Of a stretch of DNA of 64,000 nt, positions 49,257 through 56,542 are shown one piece after another. The notes under the pieces are model-generated. The model ran no database searches. It had not been told where the DNA came from and worked only from the letters and a program-made list of their open reading frames with translations. Source of the DNA: an uncultured Steroidobacter sp. GTDB taxonomy: Bacteria > Pseudomonadota > Gammaproteobacteria > Steroidobacterales > Steroidobacteraceae. Each line of letters opens with the position of its first letter. The stretch's first letter is position 1. The position numbers and the translations under genes were made by a program. The stretch spans positions 248,001-312,000 of the forward strand of contig CALMII010000028.1 in NCBI GenBank assembly GCA_937864115.1, given 5' to 3'.

Positions 49257-49634
49257 ATGCCGGACGCAGCGTCGCCGGTGAAGCGCGCCTACTTCACCGA
49301 TCATCTCGCCAATGAGCGCACGCATCTCGCCTACGTGCGTACGGCGATCGCGCTGTTCGCCTTCGGCATCACGCTGCATCAGTTCAGCTGGTTCATCGCC
49401 GAGCATCACGACAGCCCGCATCCGGGTTCATTCAGCGCCGGCTGGCGCGTGGGCTTCGGCATGGTGCTGCTCGGCATTGCACTCGCGCTGTGGTCGGCGG
49501 TGCGCTTCGACCAGGTGTCGCGTCAGATCGATGCCGGCACCTATCACCCGAGCCGCGTCGCCATGTGGACGCTGTCGCTCGGCGTCCTGATCCTCGGCGC
49601 CGCCGGTGCGCTGTGGCTGCTATGGAGAACATGA
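49257..49634 (+). CDS. DUF202 (YidH-like) membrane protein
   Basis: This 125-residue protein has three hydrophobic segments and the DUF202 opening RAYFTDHLANERTHLAYVRT, the LANERTxLAxxRT signature. Later helices are WRVGFGMVLLGIALALWSAV and WTLSLGVLILGAAGALWLLW. Function unknown. It starts 4 bases after the DUF2780 stop and is followed immediately by the HdeD gene, so the three form an operon. Confidence 0.9.
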   Translation: MPDAASPVKRAYFTDHLANERTHLAYVRTAIALFAFGITLHQFSWFIAEHHDSPHPGSFSAGWRVGFGMVLLGIALALWSAVRFDQVSRQIDAGTYHPSRVAMWTLSLGVLILGAAGALWLLWRT

Positions 49635-49635
49635 C

Positions 49636-50190
49636 ATGCCTTTCTCACCCCTGATTCAGGCTGCGGCACATCACTGGTGGCTGGTGGTGTTGCGCGGCGT
49701 ACTGGCCATCGCCTTCGGCGTGCTGGCGTGGTTCTGGCCCGGCATGACCGTGCTGGTGCTGGTGATGCTGTGGGGCATCTATGCGCTCGCCGACGGCATC
49801 GTGTCGCTCATCACCGCGTTTCGCTGGCGCGATTCGGGCAAGCCGCTGTGGATCCTGATCCTCATCGGACTCGCCGGCATCGCGGCCGGCATCCTCACGT
49901 TCGTCGCACCCGGCGTCACCGCCATCGTGCTGCTGATGTTCATCGCCGCCTGGGCGGTGATCGTCGGCGTGCTGCAGATCGTCGCCGCGATCCGGCTGCG
50001 CAAGGACATCGACAACGAATGGCTGATGGGCCTGGCGGGACTCGCGTCGCTGATCTTCGGCATCCTGATGATCGTGAGCCCGGGCGCCGGCGCCATCGCC
50101 GTCGTCTGGATCATCAGTCTCTACGCCGTATTCTTCGGCGTGCTGCTCGTGATGCTCGGTCTGCGGCTGAAGGGACTGCGCGCGGCGTAA
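49636..50190 (+). CDS. HdeD-family membrane protein
   Basis: This 184-residue protein has six predicted helices in a repeated pattern (VVLRGVLAIAFGVLAWFWPG, GIYALADGIVSLITAFRWR, LIGLAGIAAGILTFVAPGVT, LAGLASLIFGILMIVSPGAG), which matches HdeD/DUF308 proteins tied to acid resistance in enterobacteria. The start ATG 49636 has GGAGA about 8 bases upstream inside the end of the DUF202 gene. Its stop is followed by repeat C3. Confidence 0.9.
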   Translation: MPFSPLIQAAAHHWWLVVLRGVLAIAFGVLAWFWPGMTVLVLVMLWGIYALADGIVSLITAFRWRDSGKPLWILILIGLAGIAAGILTFVAPGVTAIVLLMFIAAWAVIVGVLQIVAAIRLRKDIDNEWLMGLAGLASLIFGILMIVSPGAGAIAVVWIISLYAVFFGVLLVMLGLRLKGLRAA

Positions 50191-50203
50191 GGAAAGATCA
50201 GGA

Positions 50204-50400
50204 ATTTCACACGGAGATCACGGAGAACACGGAGGTCGGAAGAGAAGAATTATTTCCACGGGGGACACGGGGAACACGGGGACAAGAAAGTTTTCTGTTC
50301 CGACCCCCGTGCTCCCCGTGTCCCCCGTGGAAACATTCTTTGTTCTTACTCTGCTTCCGACCTCTGTGTTCTCCGTGATCTCTGTGTGAGATCTTCCTCT
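50204..50400. repeat. Nested inverted repeat of 9-bp units (family C, copy 3)
   Basis: The outer arm TTTCACACGGAGATCACGGA, GAACACGGAGGTCGG and its inverse (about 50345-50395) enclose the inner CACGGGGGACACGGGGAAC arms (50253 on, and 50303-50333). Both layers are present, as in copy 1. The right part codes for the C-terminus of the gene at 50346. Confidence 0.85.
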
Positions 50401-50774
50401 TGCGCGGACGGAGCGAGGGTCTTGTCGGGGACAAGAATCACGACGCCGGGTTGCGATGGTGCTTCGGCCACTGGCGCCGGCGGTGCGGCCTGGGTCGCCG
50501 GCGTGGTCGCATACAGCGACGTGATCACGCGCACGGCATGCACCGCGAGCAGGAAGCCGCTGAAGATGATGGTTACGGGAATCAGCGCGACCGCGAAGGT
50601 GATGAGTCGCCGCGCGATCGGCACCTTCGGCTTGATGGCCTCGGCATCCAGACGCTCCTGCGCGCGCTGCTGCACTGCCCGTTGCAGTTCGCTTTGCCGG
50701 TCGAACGGAATGATGCGTGCGGTATGCGGAGCTGCGGAATCAGACGGCAGACGTTCTTCGGACGATGAGGTCAT
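50346..50774 (-). CDS. Hypothetical membrane protein with repeat-encoded C-terminus
   Basis: This 142-residue protein has one transmembrane segment (about 56-78, RRLITFAVALIPVTIIFSGF, LLAVHAVRV). A charged N-terminus (SELQRAVQQRAQERLDAEAI) and a Pro/Ala-rich region follow on the two sides. The last about 17 residues (EEDLTQRSRRTQRSEAE) are encoded by the right outer arm of repeat C3, so an original stop was probably replaced. No family recognised. It has no close partner gene. The start ATG 50774 is used. Confidence 0.6.
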   Translation of the reverse strand: MTSSSEERLPSDSAAPHTARIIPFDRQSELQRAVQQRAQERLDAEAIKPKVPIARRLITFAVALIPVTIIFSGFLLAVHAVRVITSLYATTPATQAAPPAPVAEAPSQPGVVILVPDKTLAPSAQEEDLTQRSRRTQRSEAE

Positions 50775-50892
50775 GGGCTTGGCTTCGATCCGCTGGAGAC
50801 TTTCTGTAGACGCTGCACGGCCGACGGCAGTGTAACTCGCGGGGTGCTCGCCTTCTCAAGACTATCCGCGGACCGACAGGTTCCCGCGCCCG

Positions 50893-50950
50893 CTGTGGGG
50901 CCGGCTTCAGCCGGCCTCTTCAGAATGTCAGGCTAAAGCCTGACCTACAG
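50893..50950. repeat. REP-like double-hairpin repeat (family A, copy 4, inverted)
   Basis: CTGTGG, then GGCCGGCT/AGCCGGCC (loop TC), then GTCAGGCT/AGCCTGAC (loop AA), then CTACAG. It lies between 50774 and the stop of the gene at 50993. Confidence 0.9.
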
Positions 50951-50992
50951 GAGAACGTTGTGCAGCGCACGTAGGCGTTCGCCCTAGGCCGC

Positions 50993-51388
50993 CTACGTCG
51001 TCGCGTTCAGCTGCTTGCCCGCGGCGAGCCGCCATTCGCCGCCGCCGGCGCGGCAGACCGGATACAAAGATTCGCTTTCCACGCCGCGCGCCTGCATCCA
51101 GATCTTCAGCTTGCGGCAGTCGAGCCCGTCCTCGGACCTGAATTTTCCCGTGCCCTGCACCTTTCCTGAATAGCCATTGCGCGGATTGCGCCATTCCTGC
51201 ACGGAATGTCCATCGTCGGCGTTCAGGACCGCCAGCACCGCCGCGTTCATGAGCTTGCGATCGGCGTCGCCGAAGTAATAGAGCGGCGTCTCTTTCAGGA
51301 AGCCGAGTCCGGCCGCGCGTCCCGGCACTGCCGCCAGCGCGGCGAAGGCTGCGAGTGCAGCGACGATCAGGGTGCGATGACTGGTCAT
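50993..51388 (-). CDS. RT0821/Lpp0805-type surface antigen
   Basis: This 131-residue exported protein has signal peptide MTSHRTLIVAALAAFAALAA. The mature part has DADRKLMNAAVLAVLNADDG, WRNPRNGYSGKVQGTGKF, DGLDCRKLKIWMQARG and YPVCRAGGGEWRL, the WxNPxNGxSGxV / CR...CR / W pattern of the RT0821/Lpp0805 surface family. The four-Cys set is reduced to two (DCRK, VCRA). Function unknown, envelope location. It is the last gene of a run on this strand that includes an L,D-transpeptidase 34 bases upstream. Confidence 0.75.
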   Translation of the reverse strand: MTSHRTLIVAALAAFAALAAVPGRAAGLGFLKETPLYYFGDADRKLMNAAVLAVLNADDGHSVQEWRNPRNGYSGKVQGTGKFRSEDGLDCRKLKIWMQARGVESESLYPVCRAGGGEWRLAAGKQLNATT

Positions 51389-51422
51389 GATGCTTCGATG
51401 GTCTCCGGTAATCTGAAAGCTT

Positions 51423-53090
51423 TCATTCTGCGAACAGCGGCCGTGCGCGAATCCTGAACGGCGCGTCGAGCGCCGCGAGCCAGCGTTCGTCCTGCCCATA
51501 GATATCGCGACGGAAATTCATCAGTCCCTGCTGGTCCGACCAAGCCGTCCAGTAGGCCAGCAGGACGGGAATCTTCTTGCCGAGCGTGACATTCTGCAAT
51601 TGCCCCGCCGCGACCGTGCGCGCAATCGATGCTTCATTCCAGCGCTCCGGATCGGCCAGGACCCGTTCGGCGAGTTCCAGCGCACGCTCGACACGTACGC
51701 AGCCGGAACTGAACGTGCGCTCGGCCCGCTCGAACAGGCCCTGCGACGGCGTGTCGTGCAGGTACACGAGGTAGGGATTGGGAAACATCAGCTTGACCCG
51801 TCCCAGCGCATTGCCCGGCCCCGGATCCTGGCGCAGCGTGTACGGAATGTTGCCGCTGCGGTACTGCGACCAGTCGACCGCCGACGGACTGATGACGCGA
51901 CCGCTCCGGTCGATGACCTTGAGTCCGCGGCGCGTGATCGAGTCCGGGTCGCGACGCGCCGCCGGCAGGATGTCGTTCTGGATGATGCCCGGCGGCACGG
52001 TCCAGGTGGGATTGAACACCAGGTACGTGATGTCGGAGCGGAAGATCGGCGTCTTGCGATACGTCTTGCCGACCTGCACGCGCGCATTCCAGACGATGTC
52101 CTCGCCGCGCACCAGGTAGATCGTGAATCCCGCGATGTTGACGACGACGAATTCCGACGGCAGGTCCTGCAGCAGCACGCGTCCGCGATCCAGGTTGATG
52201 CGCAGCTGCCGGATGCGCTCCGCCGGCGACACATTCAGCGCGGCGAGCGTCGCCGGCCCGATGGCGCCGTCGACATCGCTGCCCGTGCGCTGCTGGAAGC
52301 GTCGCACGGCCGCTTCGGTGACAGGATCGTAGAGCGGCGAATCGACGACGGCGGCGGCATCGAGATCGCCGGTCGCAACCAGCCGTGCACGCAGCATCGG
52401 CACGCGGTCATCGGCCATCCCGGCCTTGATCGTCGGGCCGGCCGGCAATGCCGACCAGCCGCCCGCGGCGTCGATGTCGCGATAGCGCGCGAGTTCCTGC
52501 CTGAGGCCGACGTAGAGACGATGCGTCGGCTTCAGCGCCTCGATGCGTCGATAGACGTCCTGCGCGGCGATCGCGCTTTCGATCTCGCGCGCGACATCGC
52601 GGCGCTCCAGCGTGCGACCGTAATTCCATTGCGAATCGAAGGACTGCGGATCGACCTTGCCGAACGACAGGTGGTAGCCGAGACGCAGCAGCGCTTCGGT
52701 CATCAGGATGTCGTACTGGCCGCGCACCGTCACCGCCGCGGTCGGCGTCTCGGCTTGCGCAGACAGTTCTTCGAGCAGCGGCAGGTAGTAGTCGGCGGGA
52801 TCGAGGCCGTCGGCGTAACTGTCGGCCAGCGCCTTGCGCAGCTGCGCGGCCACCTGCGGCTGCGTCCAGGCCGGCTGATACTGCCGGCGCGAATAGAACT
52901 CCTCCAGCAGATCCGTCATCGCGATACCGGCGCCGTGCACGGTGGCCGTGCCGCCGGTGGCGACCGCATCGAGTTCGGCACTGATCGCACGCGCGACCGG
53001 ATCGACGACGTCTGCAGTTGCTGCACCCGCATGCAGTACGAACGCGGCGACAGCGAGGCGAAGAGCGAAGGGAATGCGCAGATTCATCAT
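51423..53090 (-). CDS. L,D-transpeptidase (YcbB/LdtD-like), exported
   Basis: This 555-residue exported enzyme crosslinks peptidoglycan between meso-diaminopimelate residues. It has a signal peptide (about 1-27), an N-terminal domain with LLEEFYSRRQYQPAWTQPQV and RQEL repeats, a peptidoglycan-binding domain (about 255-310, TEAAVRRFQQRTGSDVDGAI, GPATLAALNV) and the catalytic YkuD domain (about 320-520), with YLHDTPSQGLFERAERTFSS followed by GCVRVE, the His and Ser-x-Gly-Cys nucleophile. The large insert and the C-terminal tail are typical of the YcbB subfamily. The start is ATG 53090 (next ATG 53087). Confidence 0.93.
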   Translation of the reverse strand: MMNLRIPFALRLAVAAFVLHAGAATADVVDPVARAISAELDAVATGGTATVHGAGIAMTDLLEEFYSRRQYQPAWTQPQVAAQLRKALADSYADGLDPADYYLPLLEELSAQAETPTAAVTVRGQYDILMTEALLRLGYHLSFGKVDPQSFDSQWNYGRTLERRDVAREIESAIAAQDVYRRIEALKPTHRLYVGLRQELARYRDIDAAGGWSALPAGPTIKAGMADDRVPMLRARLVATGDLDAAAVVDSPLYDPVTEAAVRRFQQRTGSDVDGAIGPATLAALNVSPAERIRQLRINLDRGRVLLQDLPSEFVVVNIAGFTIYLVRGEDIVWNARVQVGKTYRKTPIFRSDITYLVFNPTWTVPPGIIQNDILPAARRDPDSITRRGLKVIDRSGRVISPSAVDWSQYRSGNIPYTLRQDPGPGNALGRVKLMFPNPYLVYLHDTPSQGLFERAERTFSSGCVRVERALELAERVLADPERWNEASIARTVAAGQLQNVTLGKKIPVLLAYWTAWSDQQGLMNFRRDIYGQDERWLAALDAPFRIRARPLFAE

Positions 53091-53110
53091 CGACCGCAAG
53101 CTAACGCGGC

Positions 53111-54634
53111 CTACAGCTGCGACTCTATCGGCAGATGCCGCAGCAGCCAGGTCACGCAGCGACGGGCCCAGCTGGCGTGAGGATCGCGACGATGAACGAT
53201 CGCCTGCCGTGCGACGCTTTCCGTCCAGCGAAGGCGGCCGCGCTCGTCGAGCGACAGCACGAAGCTGTGCTGCGGCGTCGCGCCGAATGCAAACATTTCC
53301 TGCATCTGCTGCGCGACGGCCGCGTCCGCGATCCAGACGCCCATCTCGCAGTTGAGCGTCGCCGAACGCGGATCGAGATTGAACGAGCCGACGAAGACCC
53401 GTTCCCGATCGACGATCGCAGCCTTGGTGTGCAGGCTGGCGCGCGAGGAGCCGAGCCGCAGGCGCGGACTGCGCCGCTCCTCGCCCTCCTTCCCTTCATC
53501 CTCTTCCGGCGCCGGCTTCAGCTCGAACAGCTGCACGCCCGCCTCGAGCAGCGGCCGGCGGTACTTCGCATAGCCGCCGTGCACGGCGGCGACATCGGTT
53601 GCCGCCAGCGAATTCGTCAGCACCGCCACGACGCAGCCATCGCCCGCCTTGCGTTTCAGTTGCGCCGCGCCGCCGGCGCCCGGAACGAAGTACGGCGAGA
53701 TCAGCCGCAGATCGCAGCGCGCGCGCTCGAACGCGCTGCTGATGCTCTGCAGGACGCCCGGATCGATGTCCTCCGGTCGTCGCTTCAGCGCCTTGCGCGG
53801 ATCGTCGGCAATGACCTCCACGCCGTCGGACCAGACGAGTTCGTAGTGGCGGTCGATGAGATCGTGGAGCTGCGGCGTTTCGCGCAGGCGCCGCACGTAT
53901 TCGCTCGATTCCTGCGTCCACGCGGCGGCGCCCAGCAGTCCGCGCACTTCTTCGAGCGACTGGCGGTCGCGGCGCGTGCGGCGCAACCGCGTGATCGGCA
54001 CGGCGCTCTCGCTGTTCCAGTAGCGATCGAAGATGTGCGTGGCCTGCGCCACGGCCGGACCGGCCAGCAGCACATCGAGATCCACGAAGTTCACCTGCTT
54101 GCTCGCAGCGAAATACTCGTCGCCGATGTTGCGGCCGCCGACCAGCGCGATACGGCCATCGGCGATCCAGGCCTTGTTGTGCATGCGGTGATTGAGACGC
54201 GAGCCGCGCAACAGCAGTTCGCGCGCCGTCAGCAGAATGCCGGAGCGCACCGTGAACGGATTGAACACGCGGATGTCGACCAGCGGGTGCTGGTCCAGCG
54301 CCATCAGCACGGCATCGCGCGAACGGGCATCCATGTCGTCGATGAGCACCCGCACGCGTACGCCGCGATCGGCCGCGCGCAGCACCTCGTGCGCCAGGTA
54401 GCGCCCGGTCGCATCGCTGTGCCAGATGTAGTACTGCAGATCCAGGCAGCGAACCGCCGCACGCGCCGAGAGCGCACGCAACGCGAAGGCCTCCGTTCCG
54501 GGCGCGATGAGCCGCGCGCCGGAATGCGTCGGCTGCGACTGGCGCTGCGCAGCGAACAGCCGGTCGAGCACGGCATCTTCCGCGACCGGAAGCGCAGTGC
54601 TGGCAGGGGAAAGTTGTCGGCGCGCGCGTCCCAC
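53111..54634 (-). CDS. Phospholipase D family protein, ClsC-like
   Basis: This 507-residue protein has two HKD motifs: RMHNKAWIADGRIALVGGRN (about 180) and SLHTKAAIVDRERVFVGSFN (about 435). The opening LDLQYYIWHSDATGRYLAHE, VRVRVLIDDMDARSRD and ISPYFVPG match the cardiolipin-synthase C group, which lacks membrane helices, as here. It probably makes cardiolipin or cleaves phosphodiesters; the substrate is inferred. The start is GTG 54634, 7 bases after the previous stop, with no clear ribosome site. It probably shares an operon with the small Cys-rich protein upstream and the L,D-transpeptidase downstream (20 bases). Confidence 0.87.
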   Translation of the reverse strand: MGRARRQLSPASTALPVAEDAVLDRLFAAQRQSQPTHSGARLIAPGTEAFALRALSARAAVRCLDLQYYIWHSDATGRYLAHEVLRAADRGVRVRVLIDDMDARSRDAVLMALDQHPLVDIRVFNPFTVRSGILLTARELLLRGSRLNHRMHNKAWIADGRIALVGGRNIGDEYFAASKQVNFVDLDVLLAGPAVAQATHIFDRYWNSESAVPITRLRRTRRDRQSLEEVRGLLGAAAWTQESSEYVRRLRETPQLHDLIDRHYELVWSDGVEVIADDPRKALKRRPEDIDPGVLQSISSAFERARCDLRLISPYFVPGAGGAAQLKRKAGDGCVVAVLTNSLAATDVAAVHGGYAKYRRPLLEAGVQLFELKPAPEEDEGKEGEERRSPRLRLGSSRASLHTKAAIVDRERVFVGSFNLDPRSATLNCEMGVWIADAAVAQQMQEMFAFGATPQHSFVLSLDERGRLRWTESVARQAIVHRRDPHASWARRCVTWLLRHLPIESQL

Positions 54635-54641
54635 GGCAGGG

Positions 54642-54860
54642 TCAGTCGCGAGGCAGGTTCAGCAGTTCGTAGACGCGATCGGCCACCGCCACGAGCAGCT
54701 GCGCACAGGGTTCGCAACCGCCGCCGCAGCACATCGGCCATTGCGACCGCGGGATGCCGAACAGCGGACGCACGGTGCTGCGGTAGTACTCCTGCAGTCC
54801 GATCTCCTCGATGGCCCGGTCGAGGGCAGCGGCGAAGCCGGGCAGACGTGTGATGCTCAT
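54642..54860 (-). CDS. Small Cys-rich protein
   Basis: This is a 72-residue protein of unknown function. The core QWPMCCGGGCEPCAQLLVAV has CC...C..C, four cysteines that suit a metal or iron-sulfur site, and the pattern of the short N-terminal region of oxidoreductase-like domain proteins (CCxxGCxxC). The rest is helical. No signal peptide. No convincing ribosome site precedes ATG 54860. It is the probable first gene of the operon with ClsC-like and L,D-transpeptidase genes. Confidence 0.6.
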   Translation of the reverse strand: MSITRLPGFAAALDRAIEEIGLQEYYRSTVRPLFGIPRSQWPMCCGGGCEPCAQLLVAVADRVYELLNLPRD

Positions 54861-54901
54861 CGGGAGATTGTAGCGATCTGCGTGTGGGACCGGCTTTCCT
54901 C

Positions 54902-54955
54902 GCGGGAACGTCCGAACATCGTCGGAAAGCCGGGCCGCAACGGGTCCTCCGAGTG
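54902..54955 (+). repeat. 54-bp direct repeat, left copy (R1)
   Basis: GCGGGAACGTCCGAACATCG, TCGGAAAGCCGGGCCGCAAC and following GGGTCCTCCGAGTG. The copy at 56456-56509 is the same in orientation with about 46 of 54 positions equal. The two copies flank the fluoride-export genes. One frame reads RERPNIVGKPGRN, so both may be remnants of a coding sequence. Confidence 0.7.
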
Positions 54956-54970
54956 CCGCGGGATCGACAT

Positions 54971-55393
54971 CTACTTCCGGGCGATCACGAACAGGCCGCA
55001 GAGGATCAGCGCGGCACCCGCCAGCTTCTGCAGGGTCAGCGCCTCCTTGAGAACGAGCACGGCCATCACGACGGCGACCACGATGCTGCCCTTGTCGATG
55101 AGTGCCACGGTCGAGACGTCGCCGAGCTTGATGGCCTTGTAGTAGAACACCCATGACAATGTCGTCGTGACCGCGGAGAGGGCGAGCCAGGCGACGTTGG
55201 TGATCGACAGCGCCTGCAGTTCGCCTCGCGGCACTACCGCTGCGGCAAAGATCAGCACGAAGGCAAATACGAAGCACGTTCGGATGGCCAGCCCGAGATC
55301 GCCGGAGATGCCGGCAAGTCCGAGCTTCGCAATGACAGAAGTGAACCCCGCGAACAGCATGGAGATCAGGGCGTACAGAATCCAACGCTCCAT
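54971..55393 (-). CDS. EamA/DMT family small transporter
   Basis: This 140-residue protein has four hydrophobic segments (MERWILYALISMLFAGFTSV, IRTCFVFAFVLIFAAAV, AWLALSAVTTTLSWVFYYKA, VALIDKGSIVVAVVMAVLVL) plus a fifth at the C-terminus. YKAIKLGDVSTVALIDKGSI and LKEALTL are EamA marks. It is half the usual size, similar to single-domain members that dimerise. It follows DUF190 by 4 bases within the fluoride operon, so a role in fluoride response is possible but inferred. Confidence 0.88.
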   Translation of the reverse strand: MERWILYALISMLFAGFTSVIAKLGLAGISGDLGLAIRTCFVFAFVLIFAAAVVPRGELQALSITNVAWLALSAVTTTLSWVFYYKAIKLGDVSTVALIDKGSIVVAVVMAVLVLKEALTLQKLAGAALILCGLFVIARK

Positions 55394-55397
55394 CGAA

Positions 55398-55730
55398 CTA
55401 CCCTCGTGTATCGACTGGTCCGCCGGCGATGCCGAATTCGACAGGCTGGATGGTATAGAACAGCTCGCAGTTTTCCGTCCCGAGCCGCGAGAACAGACGA
55501 AGCTTCTGCTCTTCCGTCACGATCATCACCAGCAGTATCGGCTCGTCAGTGAGGTCGAAGAAGTGCATGGAGTGGAATCGTCGATCGTGGCCGTAGCCTT
55601 CTGCGCCGGCGAAAACGGTCGCACCCGGGATGCCCAGCTCCCGCGCCAGGCTGATCAACCAGTCCTTGATCGGCTTGCCATGGATGCGACGTCCGAGAGT
55701 GGTGTAGAAACCGAGTTGGTAGCCGTTCAT
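55398..55730 (-). CDS. DUF190 family protein
   Basis: This 110-residue protein reads MNGYQLGFYTTLGRRIHGKP, GIPGATVFAGAEGYGHDRRF, PILLVMIVTEEQKLRLFSRL. DUF190 proteins are a GlnB-like fold often encoded next to, or fused with, CrcB. Function unknown; a regulatory or accessory role in fluoride export is likely from context. The start ATG 55730 overlaps the crcB stop (ATGA). Confidence 0.9.
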   Translation of the reverse strand: MNGYQLGFYTTLGRRIHGKPIKDWLISLARELGIPGATVFAGAEGYGHDRRFHSMHFFDLTDEPILLVMIVTEEQKLRLFSRLGTENCELFYTIQPVEFGIAGGPVDTRG

Positions 55731-56131
55731 GACTGAACTCCCAGGAGTGAAGTGATGGCCCAGCGAGCAGAGCCGATGCCGCCGAGTGTCGCGAGCAGCG
55801 AGCCACCGACGTGCAGCACGACGGCAAGCGCCAGCAACCCTGGACGAGAAGGCTGGAGCAAGGCCGCGAGTTCTGCGGAGAAGGTCGAGAACGTGGTCAG
55901 TCCGCCGCAGAATCCGGTGACGATGAGCAGTCGCCACTCTGGCGCAATTGCAGGTACGAGCGTGAAGGCCCCGACTGCAGCACCGATGACATAGCCGCCG
56001 ACGAGATTCGCGACGAGAGTGCCAGGCGGAATCGCCGGGAATGATGAATTGAGCAACAGTCCAAGAACCCAGCGCAGCCACGCACCGAGCGCGGCTCCCA
56101 CGCCGACTGCTATGAATCCGAGACTATTCAT
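55727..56131 (-). CDS. crcB: Fluoride channel/exporter CrcB (Fluc)
   Basis: This 134-residue membrane protein has four helices and the family marks GAALGAWLRWVLGLLLN (Arg, Trp), GTLVANLVGGYVIGA, GFCGGLTTFSTFSAEL (the GFCGGLTTFST track lines the pore) and VVLHVGGSLLATLGGI. It lets F- out of the cell as a dimer with antiparallel topology. A fluoride riboswitch precedes it, at 56211-56268, so expression should rise with fluoride. GGAGG lies 10 bases before the ATG. The operon continues with DUF190 and EamA. Confidence 0.96.
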   Translation of the reverse strand: MNSLGFIAVGVGAALGAWLRWVLGLLLNSSFPAIPPGTLVANLVGGYVIGAAVGAFTLVPAIAPEWRLLIVTGFCGGLTTFSTFSAELAALLQPSRPGLLALAVVLHVGGSLLATLGGIGSARWAITSLLGVQS

Positions 56132-56210
56132 GACCGCATTGCCTCCGCACGCACGTGTCGTGAGTAACCGGAAGCGGGAGGTGTGCGCAGCCTACCGCCT
56201 CGTCATCAAG

Positions 56211-56268
56211 GTCCGGTAGGCATCATCAGCCGCGAGTGCGGCGGTTAAGGGAGGAATGCCATCTCCGC
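56211..56268 (-). promoter_or_regulatory. Fluoride riboswitch (crcB motif)
   Basis: On the minus strand: GGAGATGGCATTCCTCC, CTTAACC, GCCGC-ACTC-GCGGC, TGATGATGCCTACC. This is the crcB motif, with the conserved GGAGATGG start, CCTCC pairing, AACC and CTGATGATGCCTAC pseudoknot region. It closely resembles the Pseudomonas syringae example. It lies 80 bases upstream of crcB. The 3' end GCCTACCG can instead pair with CGGTAGGC at 56190-56197 just downstream, a likely switch between two helices. TATAGT at about 56275-56280 just upstream is a possible -10 box. Confidence 0.93.
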
Positions 56269-56306
56269 CGGAAACTATAGTTGAAGATCTTGATTCGGAG
56301 TAGCTC

Positions 56307-56345
56307 ATGCACAACCGCCCTGCCGCTCGCCACGATGTCGTCATC
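56307..56345 (+). pseudogene. Remnant of a second FAD-monooxygenase 5' end
   Basis: ATGCACAACCGCCCTGCCGC then TCGCCACGATGTCGTCATCG repeats the first 38 or so bases of the monooxygenase gene at 57656, with two balancing 3-base indels and two substitutions. It stops resembling that gene after the ATCGC; the rest of the gene is missing. An ATG is present but the frame ends after about 23 codons. Confidence 0.65.
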
Positions 56346-56455
56346 GCCATGGCATCGAATCCACACAGCACTACACGCTGAGCGAACCCGGAGTGCGCAA
56401 GCCACCGATCCGATGAGTGTCTGCACCCCTAGCGCGAGCAAGTGAAGCGATACTG

Positions 56456-56509
56456 GCGGGAACGCCCGAATCTTGTCGGAAAGCCGGGCCGCAACTCGTC
56501 CTTCGAGTG
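56456..56509 (+). repeat. 54-bp direct repeat, right copy (R2)
   Basis: GCGGGAACGCCCGAATCTTG, TCGGAAAGCCGGGCCGCAAC and following TCGTCCTTCGAGTG. Same orientation as R1 at 54902, about 1.5 kb apart, with the crcB-DUF190-EamA genes and riboswitch in between. Confidence 0.7.
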
Positions 56510-56542
56510 ACAGACGGTGCAACCAGCCCCAGGAGCGCTTCG

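Noticed and set aside
56226..56522. A minus-strand frame over R2 and the remnant
   Set aside because: It has no ribosome site or family pattern and covers the riboswitch upstream region.
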